Shown: positions 56,495-63,943, counted from the stretch's first letter. The stretch is 64,000 bases of DNA from Weissella cibaria KACC 11862 (GCF_000193635.1 NZ_AEKT01000020.1:1-64000), one strand, 5' to 3'. Numbers and translations: made by a program. Notes: a model not told the origin generated them from the sequence alone.

Positions 56495-56695
56495 TTAGTC
56501 TTCAGCGTGAGCTGCATCCTTAGGCGCAGCAGACTTTGAAATAGCAGCAAATGCAATCGCACCGATTGCACCAATCACCATCGCAAATAGAGACGTTGCA
56601 GTTGCGTTGTATGAAGTTCCTTCCAAGGCGCTACCGATGTAACCGATAATTTCGCCAAGGATGAACGTCCAAAAGAAAGTTACGACGTACTTCAT
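56495..56695 (-). CDS. YjzD family (DUF2929) small membrane protein
   Basis: 66 residues with two membrane helices: KYVVTFFWTFILGEIIGYIG and LFAMVIGAIGAIAFAAI, then a polar tail AAPKDAAHAED. The first helix and following region match the DUF2929 pattern seen in B. subtilis YjzD. Function unknown; it is not clearly linked to its neighbours. Confidence 0.8.
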   Translation of the reverse strand: MKYVVTFFWTFILGEIIGYIGSALEGTSYNATATSLFAMVIGAIGAIAFAAISKSAAPKDAAHAED

Positions 56696-56799
56696 TTTTT
56701 CTACCTCTTAGCCTTTTCTGGCCAAAATGATTTTACTGTCACAGTTTACGCCTATTCTAACCATTTGTCACTTTTTAAACTGTTCCAAATGGCTAACAT

Positions 56800-57297
56800 T
56801 TATCGGCGCGTGTATTTCACAATCCGCCAATCATAATCATTATCCGCATCAGCGCGTCCAGAGGCAATCTCTTCGGCAATCCATACCGTTTGATCCACCG
56901 GTGGCATGAGAACATCCCCCATAAAATCAGTATCTAAATAGGTGACGTACAAGATATCTGCCACTGGTAAGTAGCTATCATAAATTGCTTTACCGCCAAT
57001 AACCGCCAGTTTCATGCCTTTTTCATCGGCAATCTGCTCCGCTTCGGCCATTGTATAGACTTTTTCAAAACCGGCAGGCACATCCAACATTTCATCATGC
57101 GTTAACACCATGTTGATTCGCTCTGGCAAGGCACGCCCGCCAAAGCTCAGCATGGTGTTGCGCCCCATCAAAGCAACTTGATGAATCGTTTGTTCCTTAA
57201 AAAAATTCATATCAGCTTTCTGTCGCCATGGAATCGAGCCATTTAATGCAATTGTGCCATTATTAGTCTGTGCCCAAATCAAAATCTTTTCAGCCAC
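56800..57297 (-). CDS. folA: Dihydrofolate reductase
   Basis: 165-residue NADPH-dependent enzyme making tetrahydrofolate. Conserved parts: IWAQTNNGTIALNGSIPWRQ at the start, DMNFFKEQT (substrate), MGRNTMLSFGGRALPERINM (NADPH), and VIGGKAIYDSYLPVADILYV. The start codon is GTG at 57297, 6 bases after the ABC-F stop, so it is coupled to that gene. No thymidylate synthase gene is seen beside it. Confidence 0.94.
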   Translation of the reverse strand: MAEKILIWAQTNNGTIALNGSIPWRQKADMNFFKEQTIHQVALMGRNTMLSFGGRALPERINMVLTHDEMLDVPAGFEKVYTMAEAEQIADEKGMKLAVIGGKAIYDSYLPVADILYVTYLDTDFMGDVLMPPVDQTVWIAEEIASGRADADNDYDWRIVKYTRR

Positions 57298-57303
57298 TAT
57301 CGC

Positions 57304-59193
57304 TTACCCCTCTACGCGTTCTGACAATTCTTCCCAACGCATCATCTTATCTTCGAGCGCTTGGTTTGTCTCATCTAATTGTGCCTGTAACTCACTCAAC
57401 TTACCAAAATCAGCCCCATTTTCGACCATGTCAGCCTCAATTTGACTAATCTTACCCTCAAGTTCAGCAATGTCATCCTCAATCGTTTCCCACTCTTTTT
57501 GCTCAGACCAGGTCAACTTCTTTTTCTTAGGTACCTCGACAACCGGTTTCTTTTCTGCAGTGGGCTTAACTGGCTTTGGTGCATCCGTCGTCGGCGCCCC
57601 AAATTCAGCTAGGTAATCGCTAAACATGCCCCGGTAACGCGTAATGCGGCCGGCGCCTTGGAAGATAATCAATTGGTCGGCTACCTTGTCCAAGAAGTAA
57701 CGGTCGTGGGAAACGGTAATGACCGTGCCTGCAAACGAACGCAAGTAATCCTCCAGAACCGTCAACGTACCAATGTCCAGGTCGTTAGTTGGTTCGTCCA
57801 AAAGCAACACGTTTGGTTGTTGAATCAACAACTTCAATAGGTACAAACGACGCTTCTCACCACCTGACAATTGGCGAATCAACGTGCCGTGCATGAAGCT
57901 TGGGAACAAGAATTGCTCCAAGAGTTCAGCAGCCGATACAACGTTACCGTTACGGTCAGTCACTTCTTCAGCAACTTCGGATAGGTACGCCAACATACGC
58001 TTGTCCTCAGGAATTGGTTCCGTCACTTGTGTGTAGTAAGCCATCTTAACCGTCTCACCGATTTCAATCACACCAGAATCTAGTTGCTGAACACCCGCAA
58101 TTGCATTCAACAACGTTGACTTTCCAGTCCCGTTTGGCCCCGTAATCCCAATACGTTGGTTCGCTTGAATCAATTCATTGAAATCATCCAAAATCACACG
58201 GCCATCAAAGGCCAAACTGGCATGTTCAATGTTGATAACCTTCTTACCTAAGCGTTGCTGTCCCATGTTCACTTCAACATCGCCTTCAACTTGACGGGTA
58301 CCTTGTTGTGCTGCCAAGTCAGCAAAGGCATTTTCGCGAGCCTTTTGCTTCGTAGAACGGGCCTTCGCACCTGTACGCATCCAAGCCAATTCCTTCTTGT
58401 AAAGTTGGGCAGACTTGTGTTCAGCAACCGCTTCGGCCTCAACACGTTCAGCCTTAGAGGTCACATACTTCTCGTAGTTACCAATGTATTCGTACAACTT
58501 ACCAAATGACATTTCGAAAATGCGGTTCGTCACGATATCCAAGAAGTAACGATCGTGGGTAACCGTCATCACAGCACCCTTGTAATCAGACAAGTACTTC
58601 TCCAACCACTCAATAGAATCAAAGTCCAAGTGGTTAGTTGGCTCGTCCAACAGCAACAAGTCAGGCGCTTGAATCAACACTTGTGCCAATCCAACACGCT
58701 TACGTTGTCCACCAGACAAAGCCGACACAGGCAAATCCAAATTAGGCAAATGCAATTGCGTTAAAATCGTCTTAACCTCAGACTCCGCTACCCAAGCATC
58801 TTCTTGCGTCATTTGTTGTTCCAACTTCGTGTAACGGTTCAACAACTTCTCATCAGTTGGATTAGCTGAATACGCCTCCAAAGCTGCCTCGTAGTCTCGA
58901 ATCAATTGGAACACTGGTTGTGCACCAGCGAAAATAGCTTCCATCACTTTCTTGTCGCCATCAAGTGGTGGCTCTTGTTGCAAATAACCAATCGTATAGT
59001 CGTTTGGTGTATTAATTGATCCACTGTCGGCAGGATTCAAGCCCGAAATGGCGTTCAATAACGTCGTCTTGCCAGTTCCGTTTACCCCGACAATTCCGAC
59101 ACGGTCACCCGTTTCGATTAGGAAAGAAACTTGGTCAAGCAAGGTCTTCTCACCATAAACACTCTTTAAATCAGTCGCACGTAATTGCTTCAT
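57304..59193 (-). CDS. ABC-F family ATPase, Uup-like
   Basis: 629 residues, two ABC domains on one chain and no membrane helix. First Walker A GVNGTGKTT near residue 37 with LSGGQRKR and LLLDEPTNHLDF; second Walker A GPNGTGKST near 350 with LSGGEKRR and LLLDEPTNDLDI. A C-terminal coiled coil follows (PAEKKPVVEVPKKKK, then EQKEWETIEDDIAELEGKIS), which marks the Uup group, in contrast to EttA. Likely a ribosome-associated translation factor. It lies 3 bases from cca and 6 from folA. Confidence 0.9.
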   Translation of the reverse strand: MKQLRATDLKSVYGEKTLLDQVSFLIETGDRVGIVGVNGTGKTTLLNAISGLNPADSGSINTPNDYTIGYLQQEPPLDGDKKVMEAIFAGAQPVFQLIRDYEAALEAYSANPTDEKLLNRYTKLEQQMTQEDAWVAESEVKTILTQLHLPNLDLPVSALSGGQRKRVGLAQVLIQAPDLLLLDEPTNHLDFDSIEWLEKYLSDYKGAVMTVTHDRYFLDIVTNRIFEMSFGKLYEYIGNYEKYVTSKAERVEAEAVAEHKSAQLYKKELAWMRTGAKARSTKQKARENAFADLAAQQGTRQVEGDVEVNMGQQRLGKKVINIEHASLAFDGRVILDDFNELIQANQRIGITGPNGTGKSTLLNAIAGVQQLDSGVIEIGETVKMAYYTQVTEPIPEDKRMLAYLSEVAEEVTDRNGNVVSAAELLEQFLFPSFMHGTLIRQLSGGEKRRLYLLKLLIQQPNVLLLDEPTNDLDIGTLTVLEDYLRSFAGTVITVSHDRYFLDKVADQLIIFQGAGRITRYRGMFSDYLAEFGAPTTDAPKPVKPTAEKKPVVEVPKKKKLTWSEQKEWETIEDDIAELEGKISQIEADMVENGADFGKLSELQAQLDETNQALEDKMMRWEELSERVEG

Positions 59194-59196
59194 CGT

Positions 59197-60414
59197 TTAC
59201 TTCTTCGCTTTCTCTGCCATTGTTTGTGCCTCTGCCAAAAGCACATCATGACTATTGTTCAGGTCACCCGCAACCACTTTTTGCTCAAGCGTTGCCAGAA
59301 TCTTACCAAATAACGGCCCTGGCTGCATCCCCAATTCCTTGGTTAGGTTACCACCGTTAAAGGCTAACTCACCCTTATTTTTTATCTTCAAATCTTCATA
59401 GCGTGACTTAAGCCCCGCGACATCAACAACCAGTTCACTCAACTTAGCAACCGCTAACACGTTGTCGATGGCGTTACCAGCTTCGTACAAATCCCAGGCC
59501 GCGACATCACCTAATCGGAGCTTATTGAGCAACTTAATTGAAGCCTTGATTGTCTTAACCATATCATTAGATTGCTTCCACTTTTTCAAGAAAACAACCG
59601 CATCTTCTGGTGTTAGGCCAAGCTCAAATACTAATAGTGTCCACGCTGCCACGTCATTTTGAGGTTGCGCATCTGCTAATAGTTCCGCATAACCAATCAA
59701 ATCAATATCAACCACCTCAAGGCCGGGCATATACTGATTTAAATTCGTTGCAATCATTTCCAACAGACCGTAGCGAGCCGCCTTACCTTGTAGCAACTTG
59801 GTGAACTCTACGTTTGTTCGTTCGATTGCAATGTTAGCTAATAATGGCGCATTGTCCTTGATAGCTTGCAATGTGGCTGCTTCAATTTTGAAGTCTAACT
59901 GTGCTGCGAAACGAACTGCCCGCATCATACGTAGCGCATCTTCATGAAAACGCTCTTCCGCTTCGCCAACGGCGCGTAAAATATGATTGTCCATGTCTGA
60001 CAAACCATCAAACATATCAATAATTTCGCCGTCCTTGGTCAACGCAAAGGCGTTAACCGTGAAATCACGGCGCTTTAAATCTTCTGCTAAGGAACGAACA
60101 AACGTCACCTCATCCGGACGACGAAAATCTGTATAGGTCGACTCCGTTCGGAAAGTCGTTGTTTCATATCCTTGACCGTGATCCAGAATCATGACTGTGC
60201 CATGTTCGATCCCCGTATCCACTGTTCGCTCAAACAAAGCCTTCACTTCCTCTGGATACGCCGATGTGGCAATATCCACATCGTGAATTGGCTTACCCAA
60301 CAACGTATCGCGGACTGATCCGCCGACGAAATACGCTTCAAAGCCAGCCGCCTCAATCGTTTCTAAAATTGGCAATGCCGCAACGAACTCTGCTGGCATA
60401 TTCTCTAACTTCAT
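59197..60414 (-). CDS. cca: CCA tRNA nucleotidyltransferase
   Basis: 405-residue class II enzyme that adds or repairs the 3'-CCA of tRNAs. Catalytic motif: GGSVRDTLLGKPIHDVDIATSAYPEEV with the two Asp, then GTVMI, DFRRPDEVTFVRSLAEDLKRRDFTVNAFA and the flexible loop DPF/GL..; the ERFHEDALRMMRAVRF block near 160 completes it. It is the first gene of the cca-abcF-folA unit. AAAGGACC.. lies upstream at the RBS position. Confidence 0.95.
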   Translation of the reverse strand: MKLENMPAEFVAALPILETIEAAGFEAYFVGGSVRDTLLGKPIHDVDIATSAYPEEVKALFERTVDTGIEHGTVMILDHGQGYETTTFRTESTYTDFRRPDEVTFVRSLAEDLKRRDFTVNAFALTKDGEIIDMFDGLSDMDNHILRAVGEAEERFHEDALRMMRAVRFAAQLDFKIEAATLQAIKDNAPLLANIAIERTNVEFTKLLQGKAARYGLLEMIATNLNQYMPGLEVVDIDLIGYAELLADAQPQNDVAAWTLLVFELGLTPEDAVVFLKKWKQSNDMVKTIKASIKLLNKLRLGDVAAWDLYEAGNAIDNVLAVAKLSELVVDVAGLKSRYEDLKIKNKGELAFNGGNLTKELGMQPGPLFGKILATLEQKVVAGDLNNSHDVLLAEAQTMAEKAKK

Positions 60415-60530
60415 TTCAAAGGTCCTCCTTGGACTTACTCGTTCTTTAAGTATACCAGGAATTTGTTGTTAATTTGGCGTACCGTAAACTAAACAAGGTT
60501 CAAATCACGGTTATGACGCAATTAAAATCG

Positions 60531-60569
60531 AAAAGGCTAGCTGCTCACATTAAGAACAGCTAGCCTTTT
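60531..60569 (-). terminator. Terminator at the end of the accessory island transcript
   Basis: AAAAGGCTAGCTG/CAGCTAGCCTTTT perfect arms. Confidence 0.9.
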
Positions 60570-60571
60570 CG

Positions 60572-60826
60572 TTAAGGTAAGAATATTAAAAAGGCAGATC
60601 CGTATACAAAATACTTATAGACGTTTTTCCCACTTAATTGTAAATATGAACCATTACTTTTAATAATATAGGCTGATAGTATAACGACCAGCATGTCTAA
60701 AATTATTCCTGATACGCCGTAATTTAATCCAGCTCCTATAATATTAAGTATGCGTAGTGCAAATAGTAAGACAATCAGCAAGTCAATGATGATTAATAAT
60801 ATCAACTGATTTTTAATAGCGTGCAT
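60572..60826 (-). CDS. Small three-helix membrane protein, accessory island
   Basis: 84 residues, mostly hydrophobic: LILLIIIDLLIVLLFAL, LNYGVSGIILDMLVVILSA and YFVYGSAFLIFL. No known family. The site GGGAAAGGAACAAATCA-ATG is nearly the same as that of the second bacteriocin-like peptide gene (GGAAAGGAACAATGTT-ATG), suggesting a shared origin of the cassette. In bacteriocin clusters such short membrane proteins are often immunity proteins; here only suggested. Confidence 0.6.
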   Translation of the reverse strand: MHAIKNQLILLIIIDLLIVLLFALRILNIIGAGLNYGVSGIILDMLVVILSAYIIKSNGSYLQLSGKNVYKYFVYGSAFLIFLP

Positions 60827-60863
60827 TGATTTGTTCCTTTCCCATTTAGGCGTGCTTTTATAT

Positions 60864-61031
60864 TTATTTAAAATGTTTGTTTATTACCGTTAACGCAATA
60901 TGCCAACTCATTAATAGGTAAAGAAACCATAATGCTGTTCCTTGTTTTATGGTTGTTGCCAAGATTGTAAATACGATTATTAGTATTAATAGTGCGACAA
61001 TCTGGGCAATCCTCTTTTTATTAATGTGCAT
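60864..61031 (-). CDS. Small two-helix membrane protein
   Basis: 55 residues: MHINKKRIAQIVALLILIIV then TALWFLYLLMSWHIALTV, short basic ends. Its ATG overlaps the stop of the 22-residue ORF upstream (translational coupling likely) and it is followed 37 bases later by the 84-residue gene. No family recognised. Too short for the usual ORF cut-off but the frame is complete. Confidence 0.5.
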   Translation of the reverse strand: MHINKKRIAQIVALLILIIVFTILATTIKQGTALWFLYLLMSWHIALTVINKHFK

Positions 61032-61089
61032 ATCGTTCTAATTGCCTGCTTGTTGCTGAAAATATTTCAAAATCTTTAATTGCGTCCAC
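61021..61089 (-). CDS. 22-residue ORF leading the small membrane operon
   Basis: GTG start with an excellent site GAGGAGG six bases upstream; product MDAIKDFEIFSATSRQLERY and a two-residue end. It ends overlapping the start of the 55-residue ORF. It may be a leader peptide, a remnant, or a small toxin-like peptide. The CopY-type box at 61201-61216 lies about 112 bases upstream. Confidence 0.35.
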   Translation of the reverse strand: MDAIKDFEIFSATSRQLERYAH

Positions 61090-61200
61090 GCCTATTCCTC
61101 CTCGATTACGTCATTAATTACAATCTTTGATTAGCCATACAAACGCCTTAATCCTTCATACAATTATGTACCATGTTTTTCTCTAATAAAAGCAAGGTCA

Positions 61201-61216
61201 GTTTACAGATGTAAAC
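61201..61216. promoter_or_regulatory. CopY/BlaI-type operator (cop box)
   Basis: GTTTACA-GA-TGTAAAC, perfect 7-base arms around 2 bases, contains TACANNTGTA, the consensus bound by CopY, BlaI and MecI repressors. It precedes the 22/55/84-residue ORFs on the minus strand. No copY gene is in the window. Confidence 0.55.
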
Positions 61217-61306
61217 CGTGTTTAATAGCCCCTACTCAATGACCCATAAGCAAAGGCAGCCGATCTCAAAAAAGTAAAATCAGCCGCCTAAGAAAAGTTC
61301 AAAATA

Positions 61307-61537
61307 TTAACTTTCACTTTTGGTTTCTAACAAGACTCCAAGTGCACCTAAAGTAGCTATTAAAACCGTGAAATACGTCAGCTGCCATAACGTTAGTACC
61401 AACCCAAGAAAAAGAATTAACAATTCTAAATTAATCTTGTTATTTCCAGGATTTGCGCTGAAGAATCTGAGAATAACAGAAATAAATCCCAGAACGCTTA
61501 GTATCGCAACAATTATTAAAAGTATCGTCTTAATCAT
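61307..61537 (-). CDS. Small membrane protein, accessory island
   Basis: 76 residues with two or three membrane helices (TILLIIVAILSVLGFISVIL, LELLILFLGLVLTLWQLTYF and ATLGALGVLLE). No family recognised. It follows the second CPBP gene by 47 bases. A weak stem-loop at 61258-61291 (GGCTGAT/ATCGGCT with wobbles) is downstream. An immunity role is possible from position and size only. Confidence 0.55.
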   Translation of the reverse strand: MIKTILLIIVAILSVLGFISVILRFFSANPGNNKINLELLILFLGLVLTLWQLTYFTVLIATLGALGVLLETKSES

Positions 61538-61584
61538 TTATAATCCTCAAACTCTCCGATAATAATTCACAATCAAATAATGCT

Positions 61585-62270
61585 TTATATTATAAATGCC
61601 AAAAAATTCAGGAACATGTGCCCCAATATAGGGATTTCTATTCTCTTGGTTTTTATATATGAACTTGCAAGAATTACTCCAACCACAAAATACGGTAATA
61701 AATTTATTGAGAAGTCTGAAGTATGCAACAGTGCAAATATCCCGGAGCTAATAAAAATTCCTGATCCCAAACTTATTTTGGAAATTCCAAACACAGTAGA
61801 CCATCCGGAAAGAAAAACGCCCCTAAAAATCAGTTCTTCTAAAATAGGAGCAATAATGACAGTTTCAATAATCAATCCCACTGAATTATATTTATATAAT
61901 TTCAATATCGCCTTTTGATTGTCAGTATTAGTCACTACACTCATATCCTGTAAATAGTTTGAACATATTTGAATAATAACCATAGATAGCAAAACGCTAA
62001 GCAAAATCATAGCTAATTTTCTAACGGTTTTTACGCTAACATCCTTTGTATATTCGCCAATTTTAAATAACTTGTTATATAAAAAAATAGCAATAGCAAT
62101 TTGAATTGCAAAACCAATAATCGTTAAAATAATTTTAGGAAATCCAGTATTTATGTGACTTGTCATAGTTAACGGTAATACCGCCAGTTGCTGCAAAAAT
62201 ATTATCCCAATGAATAACACAAAATAATTTATTGATGTATTTATTTTTTTAATATGTATTCGAATTTCAT
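61585..62270 (-). CDS. CPBP (Abi) intramembrane metalloprotease, second copy; N terminus frameshifted in an A7 run
   Basis: Polytopic protein with about seven or eight helices and all three CPBP motifs: PILEELIFRG (EExxxR), GIFALLHTS (FxxxH) and LGHMFLN (HxxxN). CPBP proteins linked to bacteriocins often give immunity. The open frame starts at a GTG at 62220 with no ribosome-binding site. An ATG at 62270, seven bases after GAGGA, reads MKFEYILKK then stops in the A7 run (62244-62250). Adding one A continues as INTSINYF directly into the CPBP frame, so the true product is about 228 residues and the sequence has lost one A. Confidence 0.75.
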
Positions 62271-62287
62271 GACTATGTCCTCATAAA

Positions 62288-62323
62288 AAATGTAAGCATC
62301 ATTGTTCAATGATGCTTACATTT
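62288..62323 (-). terminator. Terminator after the second peptide gene
   Basis: AAATGTAAGCATCATTG and CAATGATGCTTACATTT pair perfectly over 17 bases and the minus strand continues with T6. It separates the peptide gene from the second CPBP gene, so that gene would depend on read-through or another promoter. Confidence 0.9.
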
Positions 62324-62331
62324 CAATAAAA

Positions 62332-62426
62332 TTAATGTTTCATACCGTAATTAATGCCATCTTTGAACCCGGCTTTGATATCATCAGCATCTCCGAGAAG
62401 GGTGTAAAACCACCAATATTTTTCAT
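62332..62426 (-). pseudogene. Bacteriocin-like peptide beta, frameshifted near its start
   Basis: An ATG at 62426 lies four bases past GGAAAGGAACAA. In the ATG frame MKNIGGF continues into a meaningless 29-residue product. The +2 frame encodes a coherent peptide, YWWFYTLLGDADDIKAG and onward FKDGINYGMKH, stop at 62332. One extra A in the A5 run at the start gives MKKYWWFYTLL..., 31 residues, with tandem GxxxGxxxG (G20, G24, G28), the helix-pairing motif of two-peptide bacteriocins. One extra T in the T4 run would instead give MKNIGG-FYTLL.... Either the gene is dead or one base is missing. Confidence 0.55.
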
Positions 62427-62482
62427 AACATTGTTCCTTTCCTCGATACTCATTCAGTTATTCATGTCTGAATAAGTATTAG

Positions 62483-63079
62483 CTATACTAAAACGTTCCA
62501 AATAACAATCATAATATTCAACAAAGAATGGGCTATTATCGATGTCCATATATTATTACTTTTAATATACAAATAACTGAACGCAAGCGCCATTACCATG
62601 TATACACTTGACGAAGTTAGATCATGACTACTATGAAACAACGCAAAAAGTACAGAAGAAGCAACAAATCCTAATATTTTATTATTAAACACTGCTGGAA
62701 GATATAATCTAAAAATGTGTTCTTCAATGATAGGCGCAATTATTACCGCAGTTGGCAAAAACAAATTAAAAGTAGTCTGAGAATCATTTAATGCCGTTTC
62801 CCCGTGCAAATTCGTAATTCTTGAAACAAGCAATTGAAACAGCAGTAGCAGTACCCCTACGAAAATACCTAAACACACGAATCTCCAAGGTATTAATTTT
62901 TTGATAATTAAATTACTTCTAAATAAAAGTACGACCACTCCAACATAGATTGCACCTATCATAAAATACGATGCAATACTTCCCACATTAAGTTCGATAA
63001 TAAAAAAGATTGCTATTTCCAACAAAGACAATAAGCCAATTAACTTTAATGACTTTATAATTTTCTGGCTTTTTGACAT
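62483..63079 (-). CDS. CPBP (Abi) intramembrane metalloprotease, first copy
   Basis: 198 residues, about seven helices, with CPBP motifs PIIEEHIFRLYLP (EExxxR), FALFHSSH (FxxxH) and IIAHSLLN (HxxxN). The family includes PlnI-type immunity proteins and proteases acting on exported peptides. The ATG at 63079 follows AAGGAG; the frame to 63097 is extension. It is directly downstream of peptide alpha, with a hairpin between them. Composition is more AT-rich than the core genome, fitting horizontal acquisition. Confidence 0.85.
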   Translation of the reverse strand: MSKSQKIIKSLKLIGLLSLLEIAIFFIIELNVGSIASYFMIGAIYVGVVVLLFRSNLIIKKLIPWRFVCLGIFVGVLLLLFQLLVSRITNLHGETALNDSQTTFNLFLPTAVIIAPIIEEHIFRLYLPAVFNNKILGFVASSVLFALFHSSHDLTSSSVYMVMALAFSYLYIKSNNIWTSIIAHSLLNIMIVIWNVLV

Positions 63080-63090
63080 ATATCTCCTTA

Positions 63091-63128
63091 AGAGCAATAA
63101 TCTAACGTTTATATCAGATTATTGCTCT
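63091..63128 (-). terminator. Hairpin between peptide alpha and the first CPBP gene
   Basis: AGAGCAATAATCT/AGATTATTGCTCT, 13 perfect pairs with a 12-base loop, starting in the peptide stop codon and ending next to the CPBP ribosome-binding site. It lacks a T run on the minus strand, so it is more likely an attenuator or processing site that lowers CPBP expression relative to the peptide. Confidence 0.6.
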
Positions 63129-63291
63129 TACGCTCCATGCTTACGAATTTCGTTCTTAACACCTGCAGCCACTCCACGGACAAGATCGTATGCCGGTTGA
63201 AGCAAGCCAATCCAACCAGCTCCCTCCCACCAACAATCGTTGACAAATTGGCGTCTGACAAACTTCTACCTCTTTTAAAACTATTTCTCAC
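63128..63291 (-). pseudogene. Bacteriocin-like peptide alpha with double-glycine leader, frameshifted at the cleavage site
   Basis: The ORF from 63291 begins MRNSFKRGRSLSDANLSTIV-GG; L-12, S-11, L-7, I-4, G-2, G-1 match the leader consensus for peptide-exporting ABC transporters. After GG the ORF frame is nonsense (RELVGLACF...). The neighbouring frame reads GAGWIGLLQPAYDLV-RGVAAGVKNEIRKHGA and stops at 63128, a basic 31- to 32-residue peptide with a GVAAG (GxxxG) motif. One base is missing in the GGTGGGAGGGAG run; adding one G joins leader to core as GG-EGAGW or GG-RGAGW. The GTG start has a poor ribosome-binding site. Confidence 0.75.
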
Positions 63292-63431
63292 TCCAAAAAC
63301 ATCACCACTTTGTACGGACCTTATAACAAATTATTAATCGATTTCGAATTAAAAAATATGTACCCAAATATGTGGTATATATTTTTTAAGCAACATCCAT
63401 TACGGCCAGTAGCCCTAACATACATTTTTAT

Positions 63432-63629
63432 CTATAAATATACGTACAGCGTGACGTCAAATTTATCTGACTTACCTTTTAATACTTTGTATACAACTGA
63501 AGATTTCAGAGAAGTATCTGTAGATATTCGAGTTGCGTGCCATACAGGAAACGGAATATCTTGTACCGATTCCATCACTTGGGTTACCCCAATCAATCCA
63601 AAAATCAATATGCAGCCGCAACTAACCAT
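63432..63629 (-). CDS. Hypothetical single-span membrane peptide upstream of peptide alpha
   Basis: 65 residues: one N-terminal hydrophobic helix (ILIFGLIGVTQVM) then a polar part. It lies on the strand of the peptide genes, downstream of an extended -10 promoter at 63692-63700. No ribosome-binding site of note, and no family recognised. The start may also be frameshifted, since ATGAAAATAAAAAA precedes it in another frame. Low confidence. Confidence 0.3.
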   Translation of the reverse strand: MVSCGCILIFGLIGVTQVMESVQDIPFPVWHATRISTDTSLKSSVVYKVLKGKSDKFDVTLYVYL

Positions 63630-63691
63630 TTTTTATTTTCATGATACCAATATATGTATGGCGATCAGAATGCACCACCTAATAATTAGAA

Positions 63692-63700
63692 ATTATACCA
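63692..63700 (-). promoter_or_regulatory. Extended -10 promoter for the bacteriocin-like island
   Basis: TGGTATAAT on the minus strand is a TGN-TATAAT extended -10. It would transcribe 63629 onward through peptide alpha. No clear -35 or pheromone-responsive direct repeat was seen. Confidence 0.4.
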
Positions 63701-63899
63701 ATTCCGATTACTACTACTGCAGACAACACCACTTATTTACGCACGTCAAAACAACATTACCCAATATAAACTAGTATTCTGTAAATAACCACACTGCTAA
63801 ATTGACAGTTGTAAACTTGTTAAACGTTTAACTTGAATCTGAAAAGAAATAGTACGTGCCATTTTCAAAAAATAAAATGGCCTAAAAATTCACAACAAA

Positions 63900-63936
63900 A
63901 AAGGAGTTGCTTGGCCATACGGCTCATCAACTCCTT
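63900..63936. terminator. Terminator-like hairpin
   Basis: AAAGGAGTTG/CAACTCCTTT arms with A and T runs on both sides. Confidence 0.75.
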
Positions 63937-63943
63937 TAGCAAA

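Noticed and set aside
63310-63774. 154-residue plus-strand ORF at the right edge
   Set aside because: Starts at TTG with no ribosome-binding site, unusual His/Tyr/Thr composition, and it overlaps minus-strand signals of the peptide island; judged a chance frame.
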